From: Paracoccus versutus
GTDB lineage: Bacteria; Pseudomonadota; Alphaproteobacteria; Rhodobacterales; Rhodobacteraceae
Reading direction: 5' to 3'
DNA: 64,000 nucleotides
Assembly: GCF_000763885.1 (NCBI RefSeq)
Contig: NZ_JRKO01000002.1
Span: 81,542-145,541 of the forward strand
A program made the position numbers and the translations under genes. The notes under the pieces were generated by a model, which was not told where the DNA came from, searched no databases, and was given only the letters and a program-made list of their open reading frames with translations. This document shows, in pieces, positions 14,520 to 22,218 of this stretch (the first letter of the stretch is position 1; each line of letters starts with the position of its first letter).

Positions 14520-15551
14520 ATGGAAGGTCATCCGGTTTCGAGTGAGTCCCTGGTCATGCCGCCGGTTAGCGAGTGCGCCGGGACCGGGGCGGGGACGGCA
14601 GAGCCATCGGCCACCCCCGCCATCGTGCCCTCGGCCGATGCGGAGCCCAGGGGGCCGAAAAGCTTTCCCAGCCTCGACCCGGATGCGATCCGGCTGGCCT
14701 TCGAAACCGGACGCTATCCCTATCCGCGCCGCATGGGGCGCGTCGCCTATGAGCGGGAAAAGGCCCGGCTGCAGGCAGAGTTGCTGAAGGCGCAGATCTG
14801 GGCGCAGGAGACGGGGCAGAAATTCGTCATCCTGTTCGAGGGCCGCGACGCCGCCGGCAAGGGCGGCACGATCAAGCGCTTCATGGAACACCTGAACCCG
14901 CGTTTCGCGCGGGTGGTGGCGCTGAACAAGCCCTCCGAGATCGAGCGCGGGCAATGGTTCTTCCAACGCTACATCCGCCACCTGCCGACCGCGGGCGAGA
15001 TGGTGTTCTACGACCGCAGCTGGTACAACCGCGCCGGGGTCGAGCGGGTCATGGGTTTCTGCTCGCCGGTGGAATACCTGGAATTCATGCGCCAGGCCCC
15101 GGAGTTCGAGCGCATGCTGGTCCGCTCGGGCATCCGGCTTTACAAATACTGGTTCTCGGTCACCCGCGACGAGCAGCGGGCGCGTTTCGAGGCGCGCGAG
15201 ACCGATCCGCTGAAGCGCTGGAAGCTTTCGCCCATCGACCTCGCCAGCCTCGACAAATGGGAGGATTACACCGAGGCGAAGGAGGCGATGTTCTTCTATA
15301 CCGACACCGCCGATGCGCCCTGGACCATCGTCAAGTCGAACGACAAGAAGCGGGCGCGGCTGAACTGCATGCGGCATTTCCTGTCGACGCTGGACTATCC
15401 CGACAAGGATGCGGCCATCGCGGCGCCGCCCGATCCGCTGATCGTCGGCCATGCCAGCCATGTGATCCATTCGGCCGAGCATATCCTGGGCGCATCGCTG
15501 CACCCCGACCAACGGCGGACGGCGCCGGTGGCGGGTCCGCCCCTGGGGTGA
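14520..15551 (+). CDS. ppk2: Polyphosphate kinase 2 (PPK2)
   Basis: 343 aa. A variable, Pro/Ala/Glu-rich N-terminus (about 1-50) precedes a PPK2 domain with Walker A GRDAAGKGG (108-116), the lid-type RSWYNRAGVE motif after VFYD, and conserved RYIRHLP and YKYWFSV blocks. PPK2 enzymes move phosphate between polyphosphate and nucleoside diphosphates, making GTP or ATP from stored polyphosphate. Earlier in-frame ATGs exist, but the FNR promoter places the start point near 14492, so ATG 14520 (MEGHPVSSE) is the first likely start. Its ribosome site is weak. Confidence 0.9.
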   Translation: MEGHPVSSESLVMPPVSECAGTGAGTAEPSATPAIVPSADAEPRGPKSFPSLDPDAIRLAFETGRYPYPRRMGRVAYEREKARLQAELLKAQIWAQETGQKFVILFEGRDAAGKGGTIKRFMEHLNPRFARVVALNKPSEIERGQWFFQRYIRHLPTAGEMVFYDRSWYNRAGVERVMGFCSPVEYLEFMRQAPEFERMLVRSGIRLYKYWFSVTRDEQRARFEARETDPLKRWKLSPIDLASLDKWEDYTEAKEAMFFYTDTADAPWTIVKSNDKKRARLNCMRHFLSTLDYPDKDAAIAAPPDPLIVGHASHVIHSAEHILGASLHPDQRRTAPVAGPPLG

Positions 15552-15823
15552 TCGCCCCTGCGGCCGTGCCGGCCGCGGGCATTTCCTGAAACCGGCATGG
15601 CCGCGAACGGGCGAGATCCTCTGCTTCGCCGGCCCTCGTGTTGAACAGGCAGGCGAGGGAACCCGGCGGGCGGTCCTCTTGCGAGAATCAAGCGCCGGAA
15701 CCCGACCGGTTCCGGCCTTCTGGCTGTCATGGACCCAGGCCGCAGGCCGGGAAAACCCCGGCGGCTGGTGCGGTGTCGCAGCACGCCAGTCGCAAGCTGG
15801 GGTGGACGAGACGGCCGTTCCGC
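15552..15823. other. Gap after ppk2 with one terminator-like hairpin and no gene
   Basis: No credible coding frame is seen. GCCGGAACC (15694-15702) pairs with GGTTCCGGC (15708-15716) around a 5-nt loop, followed by CTTC. This may end the ppk2 transcript about 150 nt after the stop. Confidence 0.5.
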
Positions 15824-15827
15824 CTAA

Positions 15828-15986
15828 CAGGCCGCTGAAAAAGGATTTTGAGAGGGCGACGCAGCGGAAATCGTTCTGGATCCAGCTAATATCGGCCCGA
15901 AAATGGGGTGTTTTCGGCAAATTTGAAGCGGATTTTCCGGTGCCCTGCCCGCGCTGTCCTGTCGCGAGGACTTTTTCAGCAGCCTG
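15828..15986. mobile_element. 159-bp MITE-like element with terminal inverted repeats and CTAA duplication
   Basis: The ends are CAGGCCGCTGAAAAAGG (15828-15844) and, on the other strand, CAGGCTGCTGAAAAAGT (15986-15970): 15 of 17 match. The element is flanked on both sides by CTAA (15824-15827 and 15987-15990), a 4-bp target duplication. It has no transposase frame. The termini resemble those I associate with IS1182-type elements (from memory, not searched). It is less GC-rich inside than its flanks. Confidence 0.75.
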
Positions 15987-16135
15987 CTAAAGGCCAAGGA
16001 GCGCAGGGGCTTGCGATGCCCAAGGGGGCCGTTCTTTGCCAGCCGGGACAGGCGCGGGGCCGAGGTCAGAACTGGCCCGCCGGCCCTGTCCCAAGGTAGT
16101 CGCCGAAAGCCCGCGCCTGCCGGATCGCGCCCCGC

Positions 16136-16795
16136 CTACTCTGGTTCCGCCAGCCGTTCCTGCCACATCTTGCGAAAGGCAGGACGGGCCTGGCAATCGT
16201 CAAGCCAGGCGGTGACGGCCGGGAATTGCTCCATCAGCTCGCCATAGCCCTGGGCATAGCGCAGGATCTCGGCCAGGTTCAGGTCGGCCACGGTGAAGCG
16301 GCCGCCGACCAGGTGGCCATGCCGGGCAAGGTGATCCTCCAGCACGCGCAGGGGGCGGACCAGCCGCTCGGCGGCATGCGCCACGGTGGCCTGGGCCGCG
16401 CCGGGCTGGGCCTGGCCCTTGCCGTGGTTGAACAGGATGACCAGCGCGTCCTGTTCGATGGCGGTGGCGGCGTAGAAGCTCCATTGCAGCATCAGCGCAT
16501 CCTCGATCGCATCGGCGGGGCCGAAGGGCTGGCCGTATTTGCGCGCCAGGTGCAGCGTGCAGGCCAGCGATTCCGACAGCACCAGGTCGCCGTCCTGGAT
16601 CACCGGGATGGCGCCTGCGGGCGAGAGCTTCAGGAAATCCGGCGAATGCGTGTTCAGCGGCGCGTCGGATGCATCGGGATCGGGCAGGCGATAGGCCTGG
16701 ATCACCGGCACCTGCTTGAAGGGCAGGCCCAGTTCATGACACAGCCAGATGATGCGCGATGCGCGCGAGCGGGTGACGCCATAGACGGTCAGCAT
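16136..16795 (-). CDS. Glutathione S-transferase family protein
   Basis: 219 aa. N-terminal thioredoxin-like domain (MLTVYGVTRSRASRIIWLCH) with the cis-Pro and Ser of the glutathione site in GAIPVIQDGDLVLSES, then a helical C-terminal domain. Ser10 or a nearby residue may be catalytic. Cytosolic; the substrate is unknown. It is preceded on the same strand by the M19 dipeptidase gene with a 36-bp gap, so the two may form one unit. Confidence 0.88.
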   Translation of the reverse strand: MLTVYGVTRSRASRIIWLCHELGLPFKQVPVIQAYRLPDPDASDAPLNTHSPDFLKLSPAGAIPVIQDGDLVLSESLACTLHLARKYGQPFGPADAIEDALMLQWSFYAATAIEQDALVILFNHGKGQAQPGAAQATVAHAAERLVRPLRVLEDHLARHGHLVGGRFTVADLNLAEILRYAQGYGELMEQFPAVTAWLDDCQARPAFRKMWQERLAEPE

Positions 16796-16831
16796 GGGCC
16801 TCTCCTTGATGCGGTGGCAGCTTAGGCGGGT

Positions 16832-18013
16832 TCAGAGCATCTGGGCAAGATAGCGCATCATGTTGCCGCCCATGACCTTGGCGATCTGCTGGTCGCTCAG
16901 CCCGGCATCCAGCAGCGCCTGGGTCAGCGCGGCCAGATGCGAGGCATCGAAGGGCGCATCGACCGAGCCGTCGTAATCCGAGCCGAGCGAGACGTGATCC
17001 TCGCCCACCAGCGCGATGGCGGCCTGGATGCTGGCGGCGATGTCGGCCGGGGTCTTGCCGCAGACGACATCGGCCCAATAGCCGATGCCGATCAGCCCGC
17101 CCTTGCCGGCGATGGCCTGCAGCAGCGCGTCGTCGAGGTTGCGCGGACTGGGGCAATGGCCGTGGATGCCGGTATGGGACAGGATCGGCCGGGTGCCGGG
17201 AATGGCCAGAACGTCGCGCACCATCTGCGGGCTGGCATGGGCCAGGTCGATGATCATGCGCTTGGCCATCATCTCCTCGACCACCTGCCGGCCGAAGGGG
17301 CTGAGCCCGGCGCCGCTGCCGCCTTCGCCATGCAGGCTGCCGCCAAGCTCGTTGTCGAAGAAATGCGTCAGGCCCAGCAGGCGGAAACCGGCGCCGTAAA
17401 GCACCTGGAGGTTGCCGATCTGCCCCTCCAGCGGATGCGCCCCTTCCGAGCCCAGGATGGCGCCGACCGTCTTCGCGCCGTTCTGCCGCGCCTCCAGCAG
17501 GGTCTGCAGATCCTCGGCCGAGCGGATCAGCATGAGCTGGTCGGGCGCGCGCTCGGCGGCGCGGCGCAGGGCGGCGGCCTGGACCAGCGCGCGCTCCTTG
17601 AGGCTGAACCAGCTCGGCAGCGGGCGCAGCTGGCCGATGAAGAGCGGGGTGATGTTGTCCGGCGCCTCGGCCGAGTTGCGACCATAGTTCTGGCCGCGCG
17701 GGCTCTTGGTGACGGTGGTGAAGACCTGCACCGCGACATTGCCCTCGGCCAGCCGCGGAATGTCGGTATGGCCGCGCTCGGCGCGTCCCAGCAGGTCGCG
17801 GTCCCAGAGCAGCGCATCCGAATGCCAGTCGCCGATCACCAGCCGCTGGTGCAGCGCTTCGGCCTGGGGCGAGACCGGCCAGCCCTCGGCGGGCCCGGAA
17901 ACCGGGTTCAGGCGGCGCTCGACGAATCCCGGCCCCCAGATCGCCACCACGACGGCGGCCAGGGCCGCCAGGCCCAGAAGCCAAAGGATGGTGCGTCGGA
18001 TCATGCGGATCAT
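16832..18013 (-). CDS. Membrane dipeptidase, peptidase M19 family
   Basis: 393 aa. An N-terminal hydrophobic anchor (about 8-27, TILWLLGLAALAAVVVAIWG) places it in the membrane facing the periplasm. Zinc-site motifs of the renal dipeptidase family are visible: GDWHSDALLW, the Glu-containing LGSEGAHPLEG, SHTGIHG and GSDYDG. Family members cleave dipeptides and some beta-lactams. ATG 18004 (MIRRTIL) is an alternative start. No close promoter is obvious; the upstream gap is filled with repeats. Confidence 0.9.
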   Translation of the reverse strand: MIRMIRRTILWLLGLAALAAVVVAIWGPGFVERRLNPVSGPAEGWPVSPQAEALHQRLVIGDWHSDALLWDRDLLGRAERGHTDIPRLAEGNVAVQVFTTVTKSPRGQNYGRNSAEAPDNITPLFIGQLRPLPSWFSLKERALVQAAALRRAAERAPDQLMLIRSAEDLQTLLEARQNGAKTVGAILGSEGAHPLEGQIGNLQVLYGAGFRLLGLTHFFDNELGGSLHGEGGSGAGLSPFGRQVVEEMMAKRMIIDLAHASPQMVRDVLAIPGTRPILSHTGIHGHCPSPRNLDDALLQAIAGKGGLIGIGYWADVVCGKTPADIAASIQAAIALVGEDHVSLGSDYDGSVDAPFDASHLAALTQALLDAGLSDQQIAKVMGGNMMRYLAQML

Positions 18014-18103
18014 GCCGTCCCCTTTTTCGGTTTCCCGGCAGCATAGGACAGGCCCATGCCGCAGGCGACGGAAAACTGCCCCGGCAACGGCTTGGGGGGA
18101 AGA

Positions 18104-18230
18104 GGGGGCTCTGCCCCCATCCCTTCGGGATTCCCCCGGGATATTTCGACACGGAAGAACGGCGGAAGAGGCCTTGCTGTTCTTTCGTGTCCAAATATCC
18201 TCTGGGGGTCCGGGGGGCGAAGCGCCCCCG
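18104..18230. repeat. Composite intergenic repeat with hairpins and an inverted core
   Basis: GGGGGC-TCT-GCCCCC (18104-18118), ATCCC-TTC-GGGAT (18119-18131) and a CGGGGGGCG...CGCCCCCG hairpin (18211-18230) flank two inverted copies of a core: GGGATATTTCGACACGGAAGAAC (18138-18160; written in pieces as GGGATATTTCG + ACACGGAAGAAC) and, on the other strand, the sequence at 18179-18203. Composite repeats of this look are common between Rhodobacterales genes (from memory). It fills most of the 228-bp gap between pepF and the dipeptidase gene. Confidence 0.7.
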
Positions 18231-18241
18231 GCGGCGAGGGT

Positions 18242-20098
18242 TCAGTCCTCCATGGCCTCGAGTTCCTCGATGAAGCCCTCGATCATCGACAGGCCCTTGT
18301 CCCAGAAGGCCGGGTCTGAGGCGTCGAGGCCGAAGGGCGCCAGCAATTCCTTGTGATGGCACGAGCCGCCCGCCGCCAGCATGTCGAAATATTTCGCCTG
18401 GAACTCGGGCAGCCCGTCCTCGTAGGCGGCGTAAAGCGCGTTCACCAGCCCGTCGCCGAAGGCATAGGCATAGACGTAGAAGGGCGAATGCACGAAATGC
18501 GGCACATAGGTCCAGAAGGTCTCGTAGCCCGGCATGAATTCGAAGGCATCGCCCAGGCTTTCCGCCTGCACCGACATCCACAGCGCGTTGATGTCGTCCG
18601 GCGTCAGCTCGCCCCGCGCGCGTGCGGCGTGCAGCTTGCATTCGAAGTCGTAGAAGGCGATCTGGCGCACCACCGTGTTGATCATGTCCTCGACCTTGCC
18701 GGCCAGCAGCGCCTTGCGCTGCGCCTTGTCCCCGGTCCGGGCCAGGAGCGCGCGGAAGGTCAGCATTTCGCCGAAGACGCTGGCCGTTTCGGCCAGGGTC
18801 AGCGGGGTCGCGGCCAGCAGTTCCCCCTGCGCTGCCGCCAGCCGCTGGTGGACGCCGTGGCCCAGTTCATGCGCCAGGGTCATCACGTCGCGCGGCTTGC
18901 CCAGATAGTTCAGCAGCACATAGGGATGGACGGTGGTCACGGTCGGATGGGCGAAGGCGCCCGGCGCCTTGCCGGGCTTCATCGCCGCGTCGATCCAGCC
19001 CTGCTCGAAGAAGGGCTGCGCCAGTTCCGCCAGCCTCGGCGAGAAGCCGGCATAGGCGTCCAGCACCGTCGCCTGCGCCTCGGCCCAGGGGATCAGGCGC
19101 GGGCTTTCGCTGGGCAGCGGCGCGTTGCGATCCCAGACCTGGAGCTTGTCGAGCCCCAGCCAGCGCGCCTTGAGCCGGTAGTAGCGATGCGACAGGCGCG
19201 GATAGGCGGCGGTGACGGCGTTCTTCAGCGCCTCGACCACCTCGGGCTCGACATGGTTCGACAGGTGCCGCGCCGTCTGCGGCGTCGGCATCTTGCGCCA
19301 CTTGTCCTCGATGGCCTTTTCCTTGGCGAGCGTGTTGTGGATGCGGGCGAAGAGCTTGACGTTCCTGCCGAAGACCTCGGCCAGGGCGCAGGCGCCGGCC
19401 TCGCGCCGGGCGCGGTCGTGGTCGGTCAGCAGGTTCAGCGTCGCCTCCAGCCCCAGTTCCTCGTCCTCGCCCTCGACGGCGAAGGTCAGGCCGGCCGTGG
19501 TCTCGTCGAAGAGCCGGTTCCAGGCGGCGGCGCCGACCACCGAATTGTCGTGCAGGAAGCGTTCCAGCTCGTTCGAGAGCTGATAGGGGCGCATCGCGCG
19601 CATGCGGTCGAAGACCGGCTTGTAGCGGGCGGGACCGTTCGGCGCGGCGAAGATTTCCTCGTAGCGCGCGTCGGGGATGCGGTTGAACTCCAGGCTGAAG
19701 AACACGAGCTTGGTCGTTGCCGCGGTGATGCGGTCCTGAAGGTCGCCCATCTGCTTGGCGCGGGCCGAATCGGTGGTGTTCTGGTAATAGCGCAGCCCGG
19801 CATAGGACATGACCCGCCCGGCCAGGATGTCGATCTCCTGGTAGCGCTCGATGCATTCCAGCATCTTGCCGGCGTCGAGCGAGACCAGCTTGCCGTCGTA
19901 GTCGCGGGCGAAGATGCAGCAGGCCCGCTCGACCGCCTCGACGTCGCGGGCCAGTTCCGGCGAATCGGGCGCGGGGTAGAGATCGCCCAAATTCCATTCC
20001 GGCAGCGCGCCCAGATCGGGGGTTTTGGCCGGGACAGGCAAGGCATTCTCGTCTCGCGGCAGGACGCGGTCCAGGGGGCTGCGGGCAGAAATCGTCAT
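18242..20098 (-). CDS. pepF: M3-family oligoendopeptidase (PepF type)
   Basis: 618 aa, cytosolic zinc oligopeptidase. The active-site HELGH is in LAHELGHGVHQ, with the third-ligand region ETASVFGEM about 25 residues later. The N-terminal part is the helical PepF domain. ATG 20098 (MTISARSPL) has an AAGGAG ribosome site 4 bp upstream; the open frame continues further up without support. It degrades short peptides of roughly 5-20 residues. Confidence 0.92.
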   Translation of the reverse strand: MTISARSPLDRVLPRDENALPVPAKTPDLGALPEWNLGDLYPAPDSPELARDVEAVERACCIFARDYDGKLVSLDAGKMLECIERYQEIDILAGRVMSYAGLRYYQNTTDSARAKQMGDLQDRITAATTKLVFFSLEFNRIPDARYEEIFAAPNGPARYKPVFDRMRAMRPYQLSNELERFLHDNSVVGAAAWNRLFDETTAGLTFAVEGEDEELGLEATLNLLTDHDRARREAGACALAEVFGRNVKLFARIHNTLAKEKAIEDKWRKMPTPQTARHLSNHVEPEVVEALKNAVTAAYPRLSHRYYRLKARWLGLDKLQVWDRNAPLPSESPRLIPWAEAQATVLDAYAGFSPRLAELAQPFFEQGWIDAAMKPGKAPGAFAHPTVTTVHPYVLLNYLGKPRDVMTLAHELGHGVHQRLAAAQGELLAATPLTLAETASVFGEMLTFRALLARTGDKAQRKALLAGKVEDMINTVVRQIAFYDFECKLHAARARGELTPDDINALWMSVQAESLGDAFEFMPGYETFWTYVPHFVHSPFYVYAYAFGDGLVNALYAAYEDGLPEFQAKYFDMLAAGGSCHHKELLAPFGLDASDPAFWDKGLSMIEGFIEELEAMED

Positions 20099-20187
20099 GA
20101 TCGCTCCTTTCGTATGGTCAACATGTGACCTCTGAACCGCCGGGCTGCAAGCCATGCGATGTGCAGGACGGGGGTGCAGGCTGCGGT

Positions 20188-21132
20188 TCAGGATGCGGCG
20201 GCGGCGCCGAAATGGGCGATGGCGGCGTCCAGGAAGCGGCTGCGGACGGGGTCGCGTTCCATCATCGGCTCGTGCCGGCAATCGGCCAGGTCCAGCAGCC
20301 GGGCGCCGGGCCAGGCGGCGGCGCGGCTGCGGATGGCCTGGGGCGAGACGACCCGCTCGCGATCCCCCAGCGCGATCAGCGCTGGCAGCGCGGGCGGGGG
20401 CAGGGCGGCCAGGCGCCGGCATTCCAGAAGTGCCGCGCGCAGCCAGTCGTTGCTGGCGCCGCCGACCGAGATGTCGGGCCAGGCCGCGGCCTCGGCCACC
20501 AGCCGGCCCCAGCGCCGGCCGTCATGGGTCAGCAGGTTGTCGTGGAACGGGTCCATCAGCACGAAGCTGTTCTCGCCCCCCGTGCGCGGCGCGGGGTGGC
20601 CGCCGCGGCCCAGCCGGCCCAGCGTGGTGGCAAACGCCAGCGCCAGCGCCTCGGGCACGCCGCGCAGGTTGATGCCCCACATCGGCGCCGAGAACGCCGC
20701 GCCTTGCACCGGCAGGCCCGAGTCGAGCGCGGCAAGGCCGATGGTGCCGCCCATGGAATGCGCCAGCAGGTGCCAGGGCCGCGGCAGGTCCAGTTCCTGC
20801 GCCGCGACCACCAGTTCGACCACGTCGCGCTGGTAATCGGCGAAATCGCCGATATGGCCGGGCCGGACATTGTCCTGCAGGCGGTCGGACATGCCCTGTC
20901 CGCGCCAGTCCAGCGCCAGCACGTCCAGCCCGGCGGCGTTCAGGTCGGCCGCGACCTCGGCGTATTTCTCCAGGTATTCGGTGCGGCCCGGAAACAGCAG
21001 CACCGTGCCCGAGGCGCCGCCCGCGGCCCAATGCGCCGCCCGCAGGCGCACCCCGTCCTCGGCCCGCAGCCAGAAGGCGCGGGCCAGGGGCAGGGGGTCG
21101 CCGGGCAGCGTGTTGAAGGGCGCGGGCTTCAT
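20188..21132 (-). CDS. Alpha/beta hydrolase, lysophospholipase-like
   Basis: 314 aa. The nucleophile elbow AHSMGG and LLFPGRTEYLEKYAEV near the N-terminus fit the serine-aminopeptidase-S33/PldB group (monoacylglycerol lipase or lysophospholipase). The acid is probably in IALGDRERVV and the His in CRHEPMMER. It has no signal peptide. The SCP2 gene lies 4 bp upstream on the same strand, suggesting a shared lipid-related role. Confidence 0.85.
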   Translation of the reverse strand: MKPAPFNTLPGDPLPLARAFWLRAEDGVRLRAAHWAAGGASGTVLLFPGRTEYLEKYAEVAADLNAAGLDVLALDWRGQGMSDRLQDNVRPGHIGDFADYQRDVVELVVAAQELDLPRPWHLLAHSMGGTIGLAALDSGLPVQGAAFSAPMWGINLRGVPEALALAFATTLGRLGRGGHPAPRTGGENSFVLMDPFHDNLLTHDGRRWGRLVAEAAAWPDISVGGASNDWLRAALLECRRLAALPPPALPALIALGDRERVVSPQAIRSRAAAWPGARLLDLADCRHEPMMERDPVRSRFLDAAIAHFGAAAAS

Positions 21133-21136
21133 CGCT

Positions 21137-21421
21137 TCAGGACAGCAGCGCGCCCAGCTTCATCGCCGTGCCCATCGAGCCGTCGACCCGCAGCTTGCCG
21201 GTCATGAAGGCGGTGGTCGGGTTCACGTCGCCCGACAGCAGGCCCTCGAAGGTCTCGCGGCTGGCGGTCAGCGTCACCTCGGCCTCGTCGTCGGCGGCAC
21301 GGGCGCCGTCGGCGTCGATATAGACCGCCCCCTCGCCCTCGATGACGAATTTGGCGGTGCCGTCGAAGCCCTTGGCCTTTTCGTCCAGCGCGGCCACGGC
21401 TGCCTCGATGACTTTGCTCAT
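21137..21421 (-). CDS. SCP2 sterol-binding domain protein
   Basis: 94 aa, a lone SCP2 domain: FVIEGEGAVYIDADG, VTLTASRETFEGLLSGDVNPTTAF-like pattern, and KLRVDGSMGTAMKL. Such small proteins bind lipids or acyl-CoA in the cytosol. ATG 21421 (MSKVIEAAV) has a GGAGA ribosome site. The hydrolase gene follows after 4 bp, so the pair is very likely an operon. Confidence 0.88.
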   Translation of the reverse strand: MSKVIEAAVAALDEKAKGFDGTAKFVIEGEGAVYIDADGARAADDEAEVTLTASRETFEGLLSGDVNPTTAFMTGKLRVDGSMGTAMKLGALLS

Positions 21422-21471
21422 TCTGGGATCTCCTGTTCTCGTGTCTGGAATTAGACGATGGGGAAAGTTAC

Positions 21472-22218
21472 ATGGGGAATATGCTTTTGCCAGTCCCCCA
21501 TTTCCATCTTGCCGTTGCGGCAGCGCTTTTCCTGGGGCTGGCGGCGGCCGGCCCCGGCCATGCGCGGCAGGACGGGGGGCCCTTGCCCCATGCGATGCCG
21601 GTGCAGGACGCACCGCCGCAGGACGATATTCCCGAGGACGAGGAGGGTCCGCCCGAGGACGAAGGCGAGGCGCTGCCCGAAAGCCCGCTTTCCGAACCCG
21701 CGGCCCCCTCCGAGCCGACCGCCGAGGCGCGGCTGCGCGAGCGCGAGGACCTGGACCTGCTGTTTGCCGAACTGGCCCAGCCGGGCGGCGAGACCTGGGC
21801 GCGGGCCGAGACCGACATCCTGCGCATCTGGTCGCGCTCCGGCTCGGCGGCGATGGACCTGCTCTACAAGCGGGGCGAGGCGGCGCTGGACACGGGCGAC
21901 ACCGTCACCGCCATCGGCCACCTGACCGCGCTGACCGACCATGCGCCGGATTTCGCGGCGGGCTGGTATCTGCGCTCGGTCGCCTTCTATCTGGACGGGG
22001 ATTTCGGCCCGGCCATCGCCGATCTGGGGCAGGTGCTGCGGCTCGAGCCGCGCCATTTCGGCGCCCTGACCCAGCTGGGCACCATCCTCGAGGAACTGGG
22101 CGACGACCGGGACGCGCTGGAGGCCTTTCGCCAGAGCCTGAAGATCCACCCCCATCAACAGGAGGCGCAGGATGCCGTCCAGCGCCTCGAACGCAAATTG
22201 CAGGGCACCGACGCCTGA
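21472..22218 (+). CDS. Exported tetratricopeptide-repeat protein
   Basis: 248 aa. A signal peptide (about 1-31, ending GHARQ) precedes a Pro/Glu/Asp-rich linker and three to four TPR-like helix pairs in the C-terminal half (for example FAAGWYLRSVAFYLDGDFG, FGALTQLGTILEELGDD). It is expected in the periplasm as a protein-protein scaffold. ATG 21481 is an alternative start. Its stop overlaps the helicase start by one base (TGATG). Confidence 0.82.
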   Translation: MGNMLLPVPHFHLAVAAALFLGLAAAGPGHARQDGGPLPHAMPVQDAPPQDDIPEDEEGPPEDEGEALPESPLSEPAAPSEPTAEARLREREDLDLLFAELAQPGGETWARAETDILRIWSRSGSAAMDLLYKRGEAALDTGDTVTAIGHLTALTDHAPDFAAGWYLRSVAFYLDGDFGPAIADLGQVLRLEPRHFGALTQLGTILEELGDDRDALEAFRQSLKIHPHQQEAQDAVQRLERKLQGTDA

